Notes under the pieces: generated by a model
The model's input: only the letters and a program-made list of their open reading frames with translations
Database searches by the model: none
What the model was told of the DNA's origin: nothing
Shown here: one piece after another, positions 48,109 to 61,483 of the stretch
Position numbering within the stretch: the first letter of the stretch is position 1
How the letters are laid out: the number at the start of each line of letters is the position of its first letter
Position numbers and translations under genes: made by a program
Source of the DNA: Margaritifera margaritifera
Lineage: Eukaryota > Mollusca > Bivalvia > Unionida > Margaritiferidae
Assembly (NCBI GenBank): GCA_029931535.1
Contig: JAQPZY010001129.1
Coordinates: 310,001-374,000 of the forward strand
Direction of reading: 5' to 3'
Length of the DNA: 64,000 nucleotides

Positions 48109-49975
48109 ATGATTGCTACAGCAAAGGCTGGTCCATTCACCAAGCAGTTCAACTTGGTGACAAAGGCAGTCATGCCTGAGAAGGTCAAGAAAGACAAAAG
48201 AAAATTTGGCAGCAAGCTACTTGACAAAATTGTCTCGAACCGCATCAAGTCAGAGACGACCAACCTGTGGGCTCCAGTGAAGAAACGTCAACTACAGACC
48301 TGGAAAAGCACAGGGAAGCAAATGAGAGTGTACACCGGAGACAAGATGGTCGAGCTGAAAGAAGACAGAAACCTTTTTGCTTGCATGGTGTTCGTGTCTA
48401 AGTCAAGGCCAGAAATCAACCTAGAGGAAACTGTAGGGAAGCACAAGTTCTCAGTTGTGCCAAGGTCAATGTTTGCAGCTGATGGAGCAATGCTACACTG
48501 CCAAGCGAAGAGTAGTCTGATGGCCATCCTTTAGACACAAATGAGCACAAATGAAAAAGACAAAAGCATAAATGACACAGAATACATGACAGACTCAGGT
48601 GGTGGCAAACCTGCTGAAGTGAAGGTGGCACTATTGGATACAATGACAGAAGTCCAATCATTGGAAAAGCCAGACTGCATAAAGAACTGCAGCCAACTGG
48701 CTGGTCACTTCACCAACTGTATACTGGATGGATACAGCAACGTGGATGAAGTGCGCCTCATATTTGACCACTACGATGTTCCTATGTCATTGAAGATGGC
48801 GACACGTGGCAGGAGGCAAGGAAGCCAACCAGTAATATCCTATCACATAACGGATACCACAAACATAACAAAGGTAACCATGAAGCGACTCCTGTCCGAT
48901 GAGAAGATGAAGATAGAACTCACCTGCTACCTGGCTGAGAAGATGCTGGTAAAGGCAAACGCAAATGAGAAGCACGTGGTAGTGGTATGGGGTCTCAGTG
49001 CAGAGCAATTCACAGGGATATGAGCCACCTTCAATGTGATAAAAAAGAAGCCAACACAAACCTGCTGCTGCATTCCGCTGATGCAACAGCCTGTGGGGCT
49101 TCAAGCATCAGCATTCACTCACCAGATACCTGTGTCTTTGTGCTGTCTATTCGACGGTATCCATAATTATGTAAGGACACCAACTTTGTAATCGGAACTA
49201 GTCGGATGCGCTGCGTCATCCCACTGAAACCCATCTATGAAGATCTTGTACCTAGCAAGGCTCCCACCTTGCTAGGATTCCATGCATTCAGCGTTGCCGA
49301 CAATACAGGCACTTTTGCCGGAAAAATGAAAACTAGCTTTCTGGAAGGGTTTTCAAGATGCCAGCAATGACAGCATAACTGTATTTTCAAGCCTGGGCAC
49401 AACCTCAGTGTCTACTGATGACACCTTTGTTGCTATCGAGCAGGTCACCTGCAAGGTGTACCTACCTCAAATTCAGATCTCAAAGGTGGAGAAGTTGAGG
49501 TGCTGACTGTTTACAAAGAAGCAGGCACAATCGGAAAGGCTATCACCAATACAAGATGCACTACATCAAGCAGTTGTGCGGGCTCACTACTAGGTTATTG
49601 TCTGGAACAATGACACCACGGCAAACCCTGAGATCCTGTGGCAACATGAATATGGCTGGAAATTAGAAGGAGAAGAGTGGGTTCCAGTCATGACCATGCA
49701 ACTTCCAACACCAAAGTCTGTACTTAACTTGCTGAAGTGTGGCGAGATGCCAAACAGCAAGGTGCACCTGTCGGAAAGCAGGATTCAGCTGCACTGACAT
49801 ATGTGGCTGTTCCGACATTGGGGAGTCGTGTGACAAAATGGAACTAGCGGACCCAGTGTATGAAGAGGAGGAGGAGAAGAGGAGGAGGAGGATGGAGAAG
49901 ATGACGACATGTTCCTGTGAACTATCACGTGTACTTCAAAAATGTGGACATTGTGTGGTTGCTGTACACTCTTAA
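48109..49975 (+). pseudogene. Broken copy of an invertebrate multi-copy gene with Cys-rich tail
   Basis: Two frame-1 segments (48109-48534 and 48541-49023) are separated by a single TAG. They contain LQTWKSTGK, KMVELKEDRNLFACM, SKSRPEINLEE, FSVVPRSMFAADGAMLH, then FTNCILDGYSNVDEVRLIF and YHITDTTNITK. Further pieces in other frames are HSPDTCVFVLSIRRYP (about 49120), LGFHAFSVADNTGTFAGK (about 49270) and GWKLEGEEWVPVMT (about 49650-49700). The end (49739-49820) has CTCRKAGFSCTDICGCSD, a CXC-type cysteine motif. I recall a widely duplicated, uncharacterised family in marine invertebrates with this layout and a possible PIN/FEN-like core; its function is unknown. Intronless and multiply broken, so a processed or mobile-element-borne pseudogene is likely. 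Confidence 0.7.
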
Positions 49976-50732
49976 ATATTAAGCCCTCAGTAAAACTACG
50001 TTTCCCTATAATACTGTAACATCTGTCAACAAAGACTTAGGTGTAGATCAATCTATAAATATCAGAATTTAATGTAATCAATACACAAGGTTTATATGCT
50101 GAGTGAATGAATAATTTCTTGCCAGACTCTTTTATTTCCTCTACTCAGGTTAACATATTGGATAAGTCGTAAGAACTCGATCATTGTTTTACATGAAAGT
50201 CACAAATTGTGTTTTTCATAAACTCATGTTATGAAGGCACAGAAAATGCCTGTGGTCAATCTGATCACTGTATTTTCATTTTCCATACATATTGACATAT
50301 TTAAGGTATACCTGGTCCACTTATTACACTTACAACTGTGTTTATCTCTTTGATCGAAATTACTTCAAACCGATATTTTGGATTAATTTTCAATAATTTA
50401 CAGACGACACACGAGCAATTTCCCAGACTACCAACAAGTTTTGAATTGTTATTTGGGGTCCCCTTTAGACATCTATGTGGCTTACTTTCATCACAAACTT
50501 CCCACGCGACTTCACACATTCCCCCTGGCTAAAAGATGTAACGTATAATTTATAAGTTGCATTTGCAACTCCTGTATACATAATCATTTCATTAAGAGTT
50601 AGAAATATCATTATGTGTTGGCAACGACGATGCTTAATGATACGGTTGTACAAGTAGGAGTTGGCTATCGTATGTTGCAACCCCTTAATGATACCAGTCA
50701 TATACAAAGCAAAACCCCTAGAATTCATCATC

Positions 50733-50765
<33 letters not shown>

Positions 50766-51020
50766 CTAGTGGATAAAAACATGTTTAGCGCATACCCTTC
50801 AACCGCACGTAAAGCTGCAAATACAACAATGACTTTGAATTTTTAGCCGATAACTCCAAAAAGCAATAGCAAAAAAAAAAAAAATTCCTTCTCCAAAAGG
50901 TCTGCATAGTGCGGACGGCGATCATCACTCAGCCTTGAATGAAGTCATATTACGGAAATGAAGTGCATATAATTCCTTGTGATTTAGCGCGGAATTTTAT
51001 CCTTGTAACCCCAAATAAAT

Positions 51021-51060
<40 letters not shown>

Positions 51061-52189
51061 TATCATACATGCCAAGTTTGCTTTTGATTCAGGAATCAAT
51101 TGAAAATCGTGTTGCGGAAGCTAGAATTTAAATGGAAGGACAGATAGAGAGACGTATATAGCCATAACCAACCAACCATATCACCTGCGCTTCATTAATT
51201 GCAAATTATGTCTTTGAAACTTCCTTTACCATGCGAGTTTGTGAATACAGAATATACACTAGATTTGGTTGAAGTTCAACACAAATTAAACCGCTTATGG
51301 CACACAGAGCTCTTACATCCTGCTGAGCTTGCAAGTAAAATTGTATATCATTAGGAGTTGATGTTGCCCTAACCAAGCTTCGCGCCAACCCCTAAGGCAA
51401 CATGTCTTGTTGTATCATTAGAAGCTGCAATTGCAACCCCTAATTATACAATTATATCATTAGAAGTTGCAGTATTGTATCATTATTGGTTTTTTATGTC
51501 ATTAGGGGTTGTTACAACATGGCTGAGGGGGTTAGGACGCCATTGCATGAAAACCAGGCGATGGGTGCGGATACTCGCGTTAGGGGTTTGATATGTAAGG
51601 TATACTCACGCGATAAGTGTATGAACCTTTATCACTGAAGAATCATTCGCATCCTTAGAATTTCTCATTATTTTGGTCCATTCTTCATATTATAAATACT
51701 TTATCTTATAATTTTTCATAATTGTTCATTTGAATAATTGGAAAAATTGACATAAACTATTCAATAAATTGGTCATATGGCATTTAATTGGGAGGACAAT
51801 GAAAGTTCAAAGAGGGAAAGAGACGAAAATGATGGGAAAGAGAAGAGTAAAGGAATCGATCAGCGGTAGAAATAGTCATTGATATTGTGTCGACATGGAT
51901 AAAAGTTAGTATTTCTATTCCAACTAAGGTAATTTTTAAAGGCCAATGTACTTTGTCACTCAGTATATTCAAATGAAGAGGTTCTCGAAAGAAAGGAAAT
52001 AAAAAGGAGAAAGAATCGAGAATTCTAAATTGCCCATAGGGTCATATGTTCTATTCATCAGAGCTATAACTTTTATGGGACAAAAGCTAAAATTGTAGTA
52101 AAAGCAGGTAAAGTCTGCTATTGAATCTTATGAGTCTTTGATTTATTTTGTCCATTTTAACTGTACCTTTAAAACATTATTATATCATG
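49976..52189. repeat. Non-coding stretch with (AAT)n, (CA)n and a scattered 15-bp motif
   Basis: (AAT)n lies at 50733-50766 and (CA)n at 51023-51056. Between about 50550 and 51590 a motif of the form ATCATTARGGGTTGCA occurs repeatedly in both orientations, near 50675, 51350, 51388, 51415, 51455 and 51500. No gene is recognised. Confidence 0.6.
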
Positions 52190-52325
52190 TTGAGGAAATG
52201 GGAGCTATGTGCCTTTGCAAAGGACACACCGAGGCAGCCGACCTGGTCTGGTCTGGGCGGATATCGAACTAGCGACCCTTGGATTACTAGTCCGACGCTC
52301 TACCAACTGACCTACCGCGGCTCCC
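52190..52325 (-). mobile_element. tRNA-Thr-like SINE
   Basis: The minus strand starts GGGAGCCGCGGTAGGTCAGT and TGGTAGAGC, a D-arm with A box. It continues with a 7-nt anticodon loop CTAGTAA (anticodon AGT, Thr-like) and a B box AGTTCGATATCC. The 3' end of a tRNA is missing. Instead the sequence continues as TCGGTGTGTCCTTTGCAAAG and GCACATAGCTCCCATTTCCT, a central domain shared with the SINE at 62816. So it is a SINE and not a functional tRNA gene. Confidence 0.82.
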
Positions 52326-52570
52326 TTTCTCTTTCCTTGATAATTGATATTGAATGCTAGAGACTTTCTAAATGTATAGTATGCACAACTGAGTAAAATA
52401 TCTGCATCTCGGATGAGTGGAAAAGACTAGATATATCCAGCTTACATTTATGAAAGCAGAATTCGTTGTTAATGTCAATATATCAGCAACAAAAATGTAC
52501 AGTTGCTGTGCGACAATTGCTTGATCACATTGGCAAGGAAACCTCCAAATTAAGTGATCGGACATGTGTT

Positions 52571-52572
<2 letters not shown>

Positions 52573-52616
<44 letters not shown>

Positions 52617-52617
52617 T
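52573..52617. repeat. (GATA)n microsatellite
   Basis: About 11 TAGA/GATA units. Confidence 0.96.
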
Positions 52618-53567
52618 ATTTATATAGTTATAGCTTCATACTAACCAGATACGCACTTTTGTAAAATGGTATCGTGTAATACTATAGAAAAATCCCATGG
52701 AAACTGTACGCATACCATTATGACGACTCATGTTTTGAGAATATAGTAGAAATGGTCATATGTTGAAATCGCAGTTATATGCGTATTCTTAAGCCATGGA
52801 CGAGTCACATTTTGATCTAGCCACAATAGTCGTATACAAAATTGAAAAGACCACCTGTTGTTAAAGACCGCTTTTAACAGGTTCCCTAAATGTTTGTTAT
52901 ACAAAGGTTTGACTTGCAAGCCCAACAATCCAAAATAAAAAAATTAATACCTACTTGTGGCGATGCAAATGGGAATCTAGCGGAATTCAGTATTTCCAGT
53001 ACTGCTTAACAGCATATTAAAGAGCATTTTCAGAAAAAATCGATCAACATCAGTTTGAGTGTGTATGTTATAGTTATAAATCGAGAATGAGGTGATTCTT
53101 TGACGGGAATTTATTCATGCATGTGCCGTTTGAGCTAAGCGAGACATACGTGGCACATATATGGAAAATTCCCGTCACAAAACCAGTGCATTCAAGGTGA
53201 ATAACTATCTTATACTTTCCTAAACTACGGAAAAAGCCGATACAGTTTTGATTTAATGACAATACCACACTAATTGCCCTGATAAAAAGAACCTAAAATT
53301 AGACAGTAATCCCCCAATATAAGAACTGAGGACCAGACAAGTAGTATTAGTTATACTTTTGAATAGCAAACTCGGTAAGTTCATTTATGTTAATCTGTTA
53401 TTATAGTCATTCTGTATATAAATAGCACCTAAACGGCATTGAAACTGATTTATTTTTAAACTTTTAAACTGTATCAAAGCACAAAGCAGAACATTTTCGA
53501 GCTTTTAAAAGTTTTCGATTTCACCCCACCTTCTCATTAAAGTGAGAATGAAATATGACCACCATTG

Positions 53568-53678
53568 GCATACATACATACATACATACATACATACATA
53601 CATACATACATACATACATACATACATACATACATACATACATACATACATACATACATACATACATACATACATACT
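53568..53678. repeat. (CATA)n microsatellite
   Basis: About 28 CATA units. Shorter CATA runs follow at 53697-53715 and 53738-53750, around a duplicated segment (GAAYATNTTTNGTAT). Confidence 0.97.
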
Positions 53679-53750
53679 ATGAACATCTTTAGTATTCATA
53701 CATATATACATACATACGAAATATGAATATTTTTGGTATACATACATACA

Positions 53751-55270
53751 TCCACTGATCCGTCGCTATAAATAACAACTTCGGGTCCATACCAATCGTT
53801 CGTTATGGCTAGGTGTTCCTTATAACAGAGTATTATATCGATATGTATGTGGCGTGTGGGATACCTTACTGTGAAAGCTCTTGAGCCACTCGTACCAATG
53901 TAGTTCAGATGTAGAACTTTTGCACAGATTTTTACTTCATGCTCAATTATTTTTCGGGAAATATTGAAGTCATCGCGTACAAAAGTACATGTTCTAAATT
54001 CAATGTACATGCCAAAGACCGTTGATCTCTCGTTCTTAATCATCCGAATTGCCTATTTTTGACAAGTTGTGCCAAAATGCATGCAAGAAGAAGTTGTTGT
54101 TTTTGCATGCGGCGACGTTCTTCTACTTCTTCTTGTAGTGGATTTTGGAACTATATTTTTAAACAGGCGTGTGGGGGAAGAAAAAAAAATTGCCAAAGTG
54201 CAGGTTTCAGGAGTGGATGCTCTAGACCACTGGGTGGTGGGAGATCGCACTTAACCACATTAAAAGTTTGGTACTGTAAAAATAGTCGCAATCGCTGCAA
54301 AAGTATAAGTGTTTAATACTTGCTTTCCAAATTGTATTGCCTGTAAAACTAGCTTTACCATAACAACTATAACGGCTCTTTTTTACAGAACCACCAAGGC
54401 TTATGAATGAATGAAAAATGAATAACCATATCACGTTTATGTAATTAACAAGGTGAATTGATTTTTCCAGGTCTTGTAGTCCAAAGGAAATTAGACATTT
54501 TTTCATGCATTCTGGCTATGCAAATCGAATGTTTTGGGAAATAGGAGGTAGACTCGTAGGTTTTCATCAGACTTTATACTCCAGTCATATGTTTGCAGCA
54601 AATACCTTCCTCGCGTAGTCTATAAATATCTTCCACAAGGGATCTACATCTGGCAATGGTTGGAAGCGAAGGCCGTATTATATAATTTTCGTTAAAGCAA
54701 TAGTTGCTGAGAACTTTTTTAAACAAAACCCCAGGCTTTATTAAATAATGAAACATATGGTCATTTCAGCTACTAAAACTTCATCATCTCTGATTGTACC
54801 CTTCTAACATCAATTCCTATGCATGTAGCCAAGATATAACACATGCAATAAAAATTAGGAATTCGTTCATCACCTGTGAAACAGAAAACTGTTTTTATGC
54901 CTTTTCTTGGTGTTTTGCTTTCTTTAAATGTTGCATATACAGTAGAGATGATATTGCAAGTGAAAAAAAAACAAGCCTGTTTTATTTTCACTAACAATTC
55001 CTGATCAAGCGGGTCAGTATCCATTTTCATTTTCTCCCGTGATGTCCAAAAGCTTCGTACATTTTAAGGATCATCTTCTGGTTCCATCCTCGTCAAGAAA
55101 AGTCTTTCAGATAAAGTTATATTTGGGAATACGTTTGTTAATATCACTGTAGTAATCTGAGAAAGCTATTGCGTTATTACCTCTGATGTACATCTCGGAT
55201 TAGACAGTAATCAGTGTTATCTTACAAACTTAAAGAGAAAAATAGAATGTGTGACCTCAAAGAATATATA
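53751..55270. other. Non-coding stretch
   Basis: Short frames at 54053-54320 exist on both strands, but none has a recognisable domain. Otherwise AT-rich. Confidence 0.45.
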
Positions 55271-55289
55271 TATGTGTGTGTGTGTGTGT

Positions 55290-55321
<32 letters not shown>
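55271..55321. repeat. (GT)n microsatellite
   Basis: Two GT runs split by one TATG. Confidence 0.96.
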
Positions 55322-55325
<4 letters not shown>

Positions 55326-56356
55326 TAACCTCTACCTGAAAAACATATATGGATACTTAATATACATACATGCATATATGGACACACAAAAGAAAGTCAT
55401 AACCGAGTCGGACAACAAAATAATCTACAGGTTGTTACGGAATACACTAAACTTTTAGCGTAAAAAAATTAGAAAAAGAAATAAAGAGAAGATAGAATGA
55501 ACAATATGTTTAAATACAGACAATAGTTACTATATACAATAAAGAAAAGATAATTCATTGTTAAGCTTTTTTAATATAGCCAAGACGTCTAAGCGCATTA
55601 TAATGTGTAACTCGTAAACCTGTTCGCTTTTATTTTACGGAAAATAAGACGTAGTCTGGTTTTCAATTATTTCTCTTTGTCCCTTCAAAGAAGAGAGCAA
55701 CAATATATCTGAATGGAACCGGATATTAGTAGCCCTAATGTAATACGAACTAAATTACCCATATTAATTGGGCTCACAAATAATTACTCTGCCCTGTGTG
55801 GGAAGCGTGGGAAGGTAACATTAGCGTCCGATTATTCTTGCTTTATTTGCAAGCGACAATAAAATTTCAGTCAATGACAAAGCAAAACCTCTCTTCCTGA
55901 TTTTTCTCTGTTTGGTAATGAAACGTCTATCATTACTATCGTTTTTTGTGCGCTAATTGGCGATGCCGGATGAGGTGACCAATCAGTTTCTAAAATCAGA
56001 TATTTCTGTTTTTGCACATACCCTTATTTAAAATGGATCAGCCTTTTTGAAAATAGGGCTTCAGGCTCCAGACTAATTTGTAATAATATCCTTGACACTT
56101 TTGGATTCAAAACAATTGAGATAGAATTACAAAATTGCGCTTGACAATTGCTGCATAGATGAATATTACACATAACTGGTTATACTCAGTCATGTATCAG
56201 TGTATGGAGCACTGAAAACGCTCACTGTGACAGTATAAGGCCCTTTTGAGTGAATACTTACAACAATTTTCCGATGGAAAAATGTTCGAATAATTATAAT
56301 GCACTATTTTGCATGTATGTATCTTTGCATGTCTGTATTATATATATTTTGCACTA
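55322..56356. other. Non-coding stretch
   Basis: No gene or repeat family recognised. Confidence 0.45.
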
Positions 56357-56507
56357 TTTTGTATGTATGTATGTATGTATGTATGTATGTATGTATGTAT
56401 GTATGTATGTATGTATGTATGTATGTATGTATGTATGTATGTATGTATGTATGTATGTATGTTTGTTTGTATGTATGAATATATGTATGTTTGCATGTCA
56501 GTATGGT

Positions 56508-56568
<61 letters not shown>
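56357..56568. repeat. (GTAT)n - (CA)n - (TA)n compound microsatellite
   Basis: (GTAT)n spans 56357-56460 with some GTTT variants. A short (CA)n at 56509-56522 leads into (TA)n to 56567. The composition is the same as the tract at 45.4 kb. Overlapping open frames are artefacts. Confidence 0.96.
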
Positions 56569-56570
<2 letters not shown>

Positions 56571-57174
56571 TACATGTATGTATGTACTAGTACAACTATT
56601 AGGCATCCATGCTTTTTTTTCTTTGTGCTGTGTGTATACATTTATGTACGTTTCTTCGTGCATTTGCTTATTTGTGTACGGATGAAGCACATCTCTCTCT
56701 CTCTCCATCGTGTGAATTCTCTGTGACTTATTTTTTTCTCCATAAAATTGTAAAGTATTGAAAATTAGATTATATAATATGATCAGTGCACAATGCGAAT
56801 TGGGTTTGTATGAAACAGATACGTTAATGTGCATCAAAAGTTTTTGTAATTATAAAGTCAAATTTGGATACACCAAACAAGTGATTGTAGGAAACGTTCT
56901 ATATTTGCTGTGAGGATTGAGAGAGTTAGAGACAAAAGTGTTTGTCCAATCACAGCTTCTTGTATATATTAGGTCTTAAGTTTGTGAAACTTTGAAGACT
57001 TTGACTGAATTCAAATATCCTAAATGATATTAATTATACCTGTATTAGTTTTTCAGATCTGGCAAATATTCTTGTATAATATAATCTGGCAAATTGTAAA
57101 CCTTTGACTTGCTTGTATCTATCATTTCTAAGGATTGAATTTTAAATTAAAATCTGAGTCTTGTAGTAGAAAAT
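56569..57174. other. Non-coding stretch
   Basis: Nothing recognised. Confidence 0.45.
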
Positions 57175-57418
57175 CGGTACGAGTTTGCGGCCAGAGCATA
57201 ATAAGCTGTCGCATCTACAAGCTTATGGCCAGACTACTTTAAGCTCTCGTTTCGTAGAGTTTAAAACCAGAACGTAATAATCTTTCACTTCTATGAGTTT
57301 CAGGACAGAACGTATAATAAGTTTTCAGTTCCTCTAGTTTAAGTCCAGAACGTAATCAGCTCTCATTTCTTCGAGTTTCAGACCAGAACGTAATAAACTC
57401 TTGCTTCTACGAATTTGT
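57175..57418. repeat. About 45-bp degenerate tandem repeat, 5-6 copies
   Basis: The unit GAGTTTMAGGCCAGAACGTA followed by ATAAGCTCTCGYTTCTACG recurs from 57180 to 57415 with about 20-25% divergence between copies. Confidence 0.88.
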
Positions 57419-58499
57419 TATAAAATATTAAGCATGTTCTGATACATTACTTCTTAAGCATATACCTGAACAATTGAAAGTACATTAAATGCGTATTTTA
57501 TATATGTGATATTTATGGTGCATCTTAAACACATGATGTCCGCAATTAGTCTAGCTTCTGTATGCTACTTTTGTTTGCCATGAGCAAATGAACCTTTCAA
57601 TGTGTCAGTAGCCATCGATTTTCATGCATGCACTTTGACAGTCCTGGGCATTCGTCTTGATTTACAAGTCTGCTTTTGTGTCTCTTTCAATAAGACAAAA
57701 AAAATTAGTGAATATTTGGAAATTAGAACACGTATTGCGTTGAATTATTTTATGATAAAATAGGCGAGAATGTTAGTAATTAATAATGCATATGTCAGTT
57801 TAGTTCCAGCAAATAATGTCTGACACAATCATAATACCAAAACACTGGCAGACGGCTGACGTTTCCACGGTAAACAAACTATGTCCAAATATGTAATTGC
57901 GCAGGTTTCTCCGCGTTAGCTTTATCTGTTCTCTGATATAAAAAAAAATGTCAGTGACAAACTTTGATCAGGACAACTGCCTTCGGTTTTTCTTATAACG
58001 GTCCCTTCTTTACAGAAAGTAAACTAAAGTTGCTGATCAGATGAGCATAAAAACATCAGTCCGTAAACCACGTCCTATATCTACCCCGTGTGGAATAGGT
58101 GAGTATAAAGTATCCTTTGCTATTGAATTATATCAATCATCAGTATATTACACGGGAGAACATTATCGCACAAAAGAACCACGTGGTGAGACTTGACCTG
58201 CTTGAATATCACGTGCAGTTTTTTGTTCGTTCCTTATTATTTTTTAGCGGCGATAAGATTAAAGTTTAAAGCATTTATTGCACGAATCTAACAATTTATA
58301 TACATTGTGAAATTGTTATTTACCGTTAGTTAATGTTACAAAAAAAAATGCAGATGTATGTCACAAAAATAATACAGATGTATACCCTGCAAATTAAGCT
58401 AGTACACGCGAATGAAGTTGCTCGGTAACTAAGTTGGATGAAAATCACCACAAACTTAGTTCTGTTTCGAATTTGTCAAAATGCCAAAACTGATTATCT

Positions 58500-58577
58500 T
58501 ATTAGCCACGTTACATTATTTTGTATTATGATGAGACTGATTAGCCACGTTACATTATTTTGTATTATGATGAGACC
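58500..58577. repeat. About 38-bp direct duplication
   Basis: TTAGCCACGTTACATTATTT followed by TGTATTATGATGAGAC is present twice, back to back. Confidence 0.93.
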
Positions 58578-61279
58578 TTTTGCCATGCTGGCCGAAGTCG
58601 TCTTTGTCAATAGCAATTTTTCTAGCAGATAACTGATTTAAATAAAAAAAAAAGGTTATCGTAGGAAAAAAAATGCGCAAAAATGTACTTTTATAGTGCT
58701 TGATAACAAAAAAAGTAAACATTATCGTCTCCTGTGCATTCACTCAACATCAAAAATAGATAGAAGCTTGAGTGTGTCATTTAAAAGCTTGTTGTTTTTT
58801 TCTGTTGTAATTAATTCAGAAACACATTATAACATTTAAAATTGGTGTCAAGTGATGTCAATATTCTGCCTGATCTTCAATATTATAATTGGATCAGGTA
58901 TTATTATTTGAAGTATTTCGATTTCGGCTTTGAAGCATCAACACTAACTAAAGGATCATTTTAGTACTAATTTGATCCACGATATCCCCTTTTAAAATTC
59001 TCTCAGGATTTATTCTTAGCATACAAACTTTGTATAACATTATGTGTGTTATTTATGTTTATAAACCCATATATTTTCTATCCTTACATTTGTGTGATAA
59101 CCCATAATGACGTTACAGAACGTCATGAAGTAGTGTAAGTCAAAATGCATAATGTCCACGACATCCAAATGTAGTTTAAAGTTATTTCACTGCACTATTT
59201 TGTGGTTTTATTGGATATAAATCAGCAAAATTTTAGTCAAATGATAACTATCTACATGCATTTGTGCTAATTTTAATTGAAATTTATCAAATTCGTTGAA
59301 TAATTTCAATCATTTAATCACTAAGGCTGGTAAAAAGATAGAATGTTTTCAACTCGCTTCATAAATTTAATTTGAATCGCATACTCATGTTATATCTTGT
59401 TATTCATATGATAAATTGTATATCGAGTAAGTTCATGGTCTTCGTAAAATATTGTATGACCTTGTAAACAAAATTCTAGGAGTATGATTGGTCAATTATC
59501 AAGATATAAAATTCAGTATTTCTGTTAAAAGTTATTCTAGCAGGACGTAAGAACCCCAGTTAAAATGCAAATATCTAATTTATGATCCAAATATATGAAA
59601 TGATTTGATTAGCTATATATAAATGACCCAAAGAACACTAGATTTTAATTAAACAATGCTGATTCGTCAGTCGTTGGGAAGGACTTTTTTTCGGCCCAAG
59701 GAAGGTAACTGCGTAACAGTCGTCTGTATTGCCATCCATGGGAGATAAGAGATTCGCGACACACACTAACGATGACAATTTGGTCCAAGGAGTTAAATTT
59801 ATGAGGCAATAAATTTGTTAGATGTTACTTTATTGGTGTGTACGGAATGTTATGACCATCTTGAACGCCTTCTTCTCTCAGGGTGTATGGAGTTAAAGAC
59901 GGTCATAACATTCCGTACACCCGAGTAAACTAATATGTAACCAATAATGTGGATTGTGTGCTACTTTATAAAAAACGGAAACAGATGCATTCAAAACTAA
60001 AATAGATAAAAAGACTCTCGTATTAAAGGTCAAGTTCTTTCAAATTTTAGGAAATAAAGAATTTATTCAGTTGAAACCAAAATAAACGAAAACATAAACA
60101 TTTAAAACTTAACCGAATACGGAAAGGGCATAACGAGTTTTGCGTTGGGTGTCAAAATGGGTGATTTAAAACAGGAAATCGATGATAACAAAAATGCGTT
60201 TGAAGAGAAAAATATACTAATACGTGGATATATATTGATATTTGATCTTTACATTGTTCCTGGACAGAAGAGTATTGAAGGTATTCATGCAGGTTCATAT
60301 AGGTGATATCTCACTTTTCTGGCAGTGATACTTAGATTACTACCTTTTGGATACGGTAATTCGCATTTATAAAGATTCCAGTAGATATCAAATGGGATTT
60401 GAACGTGAGAAAGGTGTATGTTTAACTGTTCACAACACTAAATATTATTTCCAAAACATCGATCGTTGGTGTAATATAAAGGATTTTTTTTTAAAATCCC
60501 GTAATATATAAGCAGACGATTTACTGATATTTTTTTATAGCTTACTAAATTCATTATGAAACAAATGATCCGTGTTAAAATAAAAGGTGTCTACGCAATA
60601 TTTTAAAATTTGTTTGTTGAATAGGCGGACAAATAGTACATTATTTATGTGCGAGTGCAACATGCTGGTAGTACGAATGTTCTTTTTCTTTGCGTTGGGT
60701 TAACTGGTTCATAAAAAATATGAATTCACATCAGCATGAGTCAATAATTGTATAAAATTAGTAACTGTATCACATAAAACGACACGCCCATAGTGAGCAA
60801 CATGAAAGCCAATATCTAAAAGGAACAATCTCCTGCTTACGGAATATATAAGAATATAGATGAAGCTACCCACCAAGAAATCTGCATGACCGGTCAACCC
60901 GTGCAGTTTATTAGGTAGTTTCTTATAAATAAAATATAAAGTTTACATGCAAGGGCTATGATTACAAAACAGCTAAAATACCTTTGGAATTTGTACCATC
61001 CAGTACACCTGCAAAAATAGAGCACTGGACCGTAAAAATCAATTGAGCAGTACCAGATAACTCTAACATTAAACAGAAAATAAAATAAACAGACCAGAGG
61101 GAGCGCAAAAATTTTAATAAATTAAATAAACTGACCAGTCTAGAGAACTAGTGATATGAAAACAAACAGAAAGTTTAAATTGTTGTAAGGGCAGTTGGAA
61201 ACAATGCCCCGTGCATGCACAAACATCCTAAGACTATAAAAGCTGAGAGTCAAGACTAAACAAATACTAAAAGTAGTAA
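58578..61279. other. Non-coding AT-rich stretch
   Basis: Apart from the inverted repeat at 59838-59920, no gene, RNA gene or repeat family is recognised. Confidence 0.45.
59838..59920. repeat. Perfect 20-bp inverted repeat
   Basis: GTGTACGGAATGTTATGACC at 59838-59857 is exactly reverse-complementary to 59901-59920, around a 43-nt loop. It could fold as a hairpin or be the termini of a very short MITE. No flanking target duplication is obvious. Confidence 0.95.
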
Positions 61280-61483
61280 GTCTTGGGGCTGCAATGAACA
61301 AGAGCAAGTTCACAACAAAATGTATATGGGTCTTGGTACTGCAATGAACAAGAGGTAGTTCACAACAAAATGTATATGGATCTTCTGACTGCAATGAACA
61401 AGAACAAGGTCACAACAAAATGTATATAGGTCTTGGGACTGCAATGAACAAGAGCAAGTTCACAGCAAAATGTATATGGGTCG
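61280..61483. repeat. 50-bp tandem repeat, 4 copies
   Basis: The unit GTCTTGGGACTGCAATGAAC followed by AAGAGCAAGTTCACAACAAA and ATGTATATGG starts at 61280, 61330, 61380 and 61430. Followed by a T/GTTTT-rich tract at 61510-61600. Confidence 0.95.

Noticed and set aside
52190..52325. Functional tRNA-Thr gene
   Set aside because: No 3' acceptor strand pairs with the 5' end; the tRNA-like head continues into a SINE body. The same reasoning applies at 62816 and 25419-25510.
54053..54320. Possible host exon (overlapping open frames on both strands)
   Set aside because: No recognisable domain, no convincing splice-site context and equal openness on both strands.
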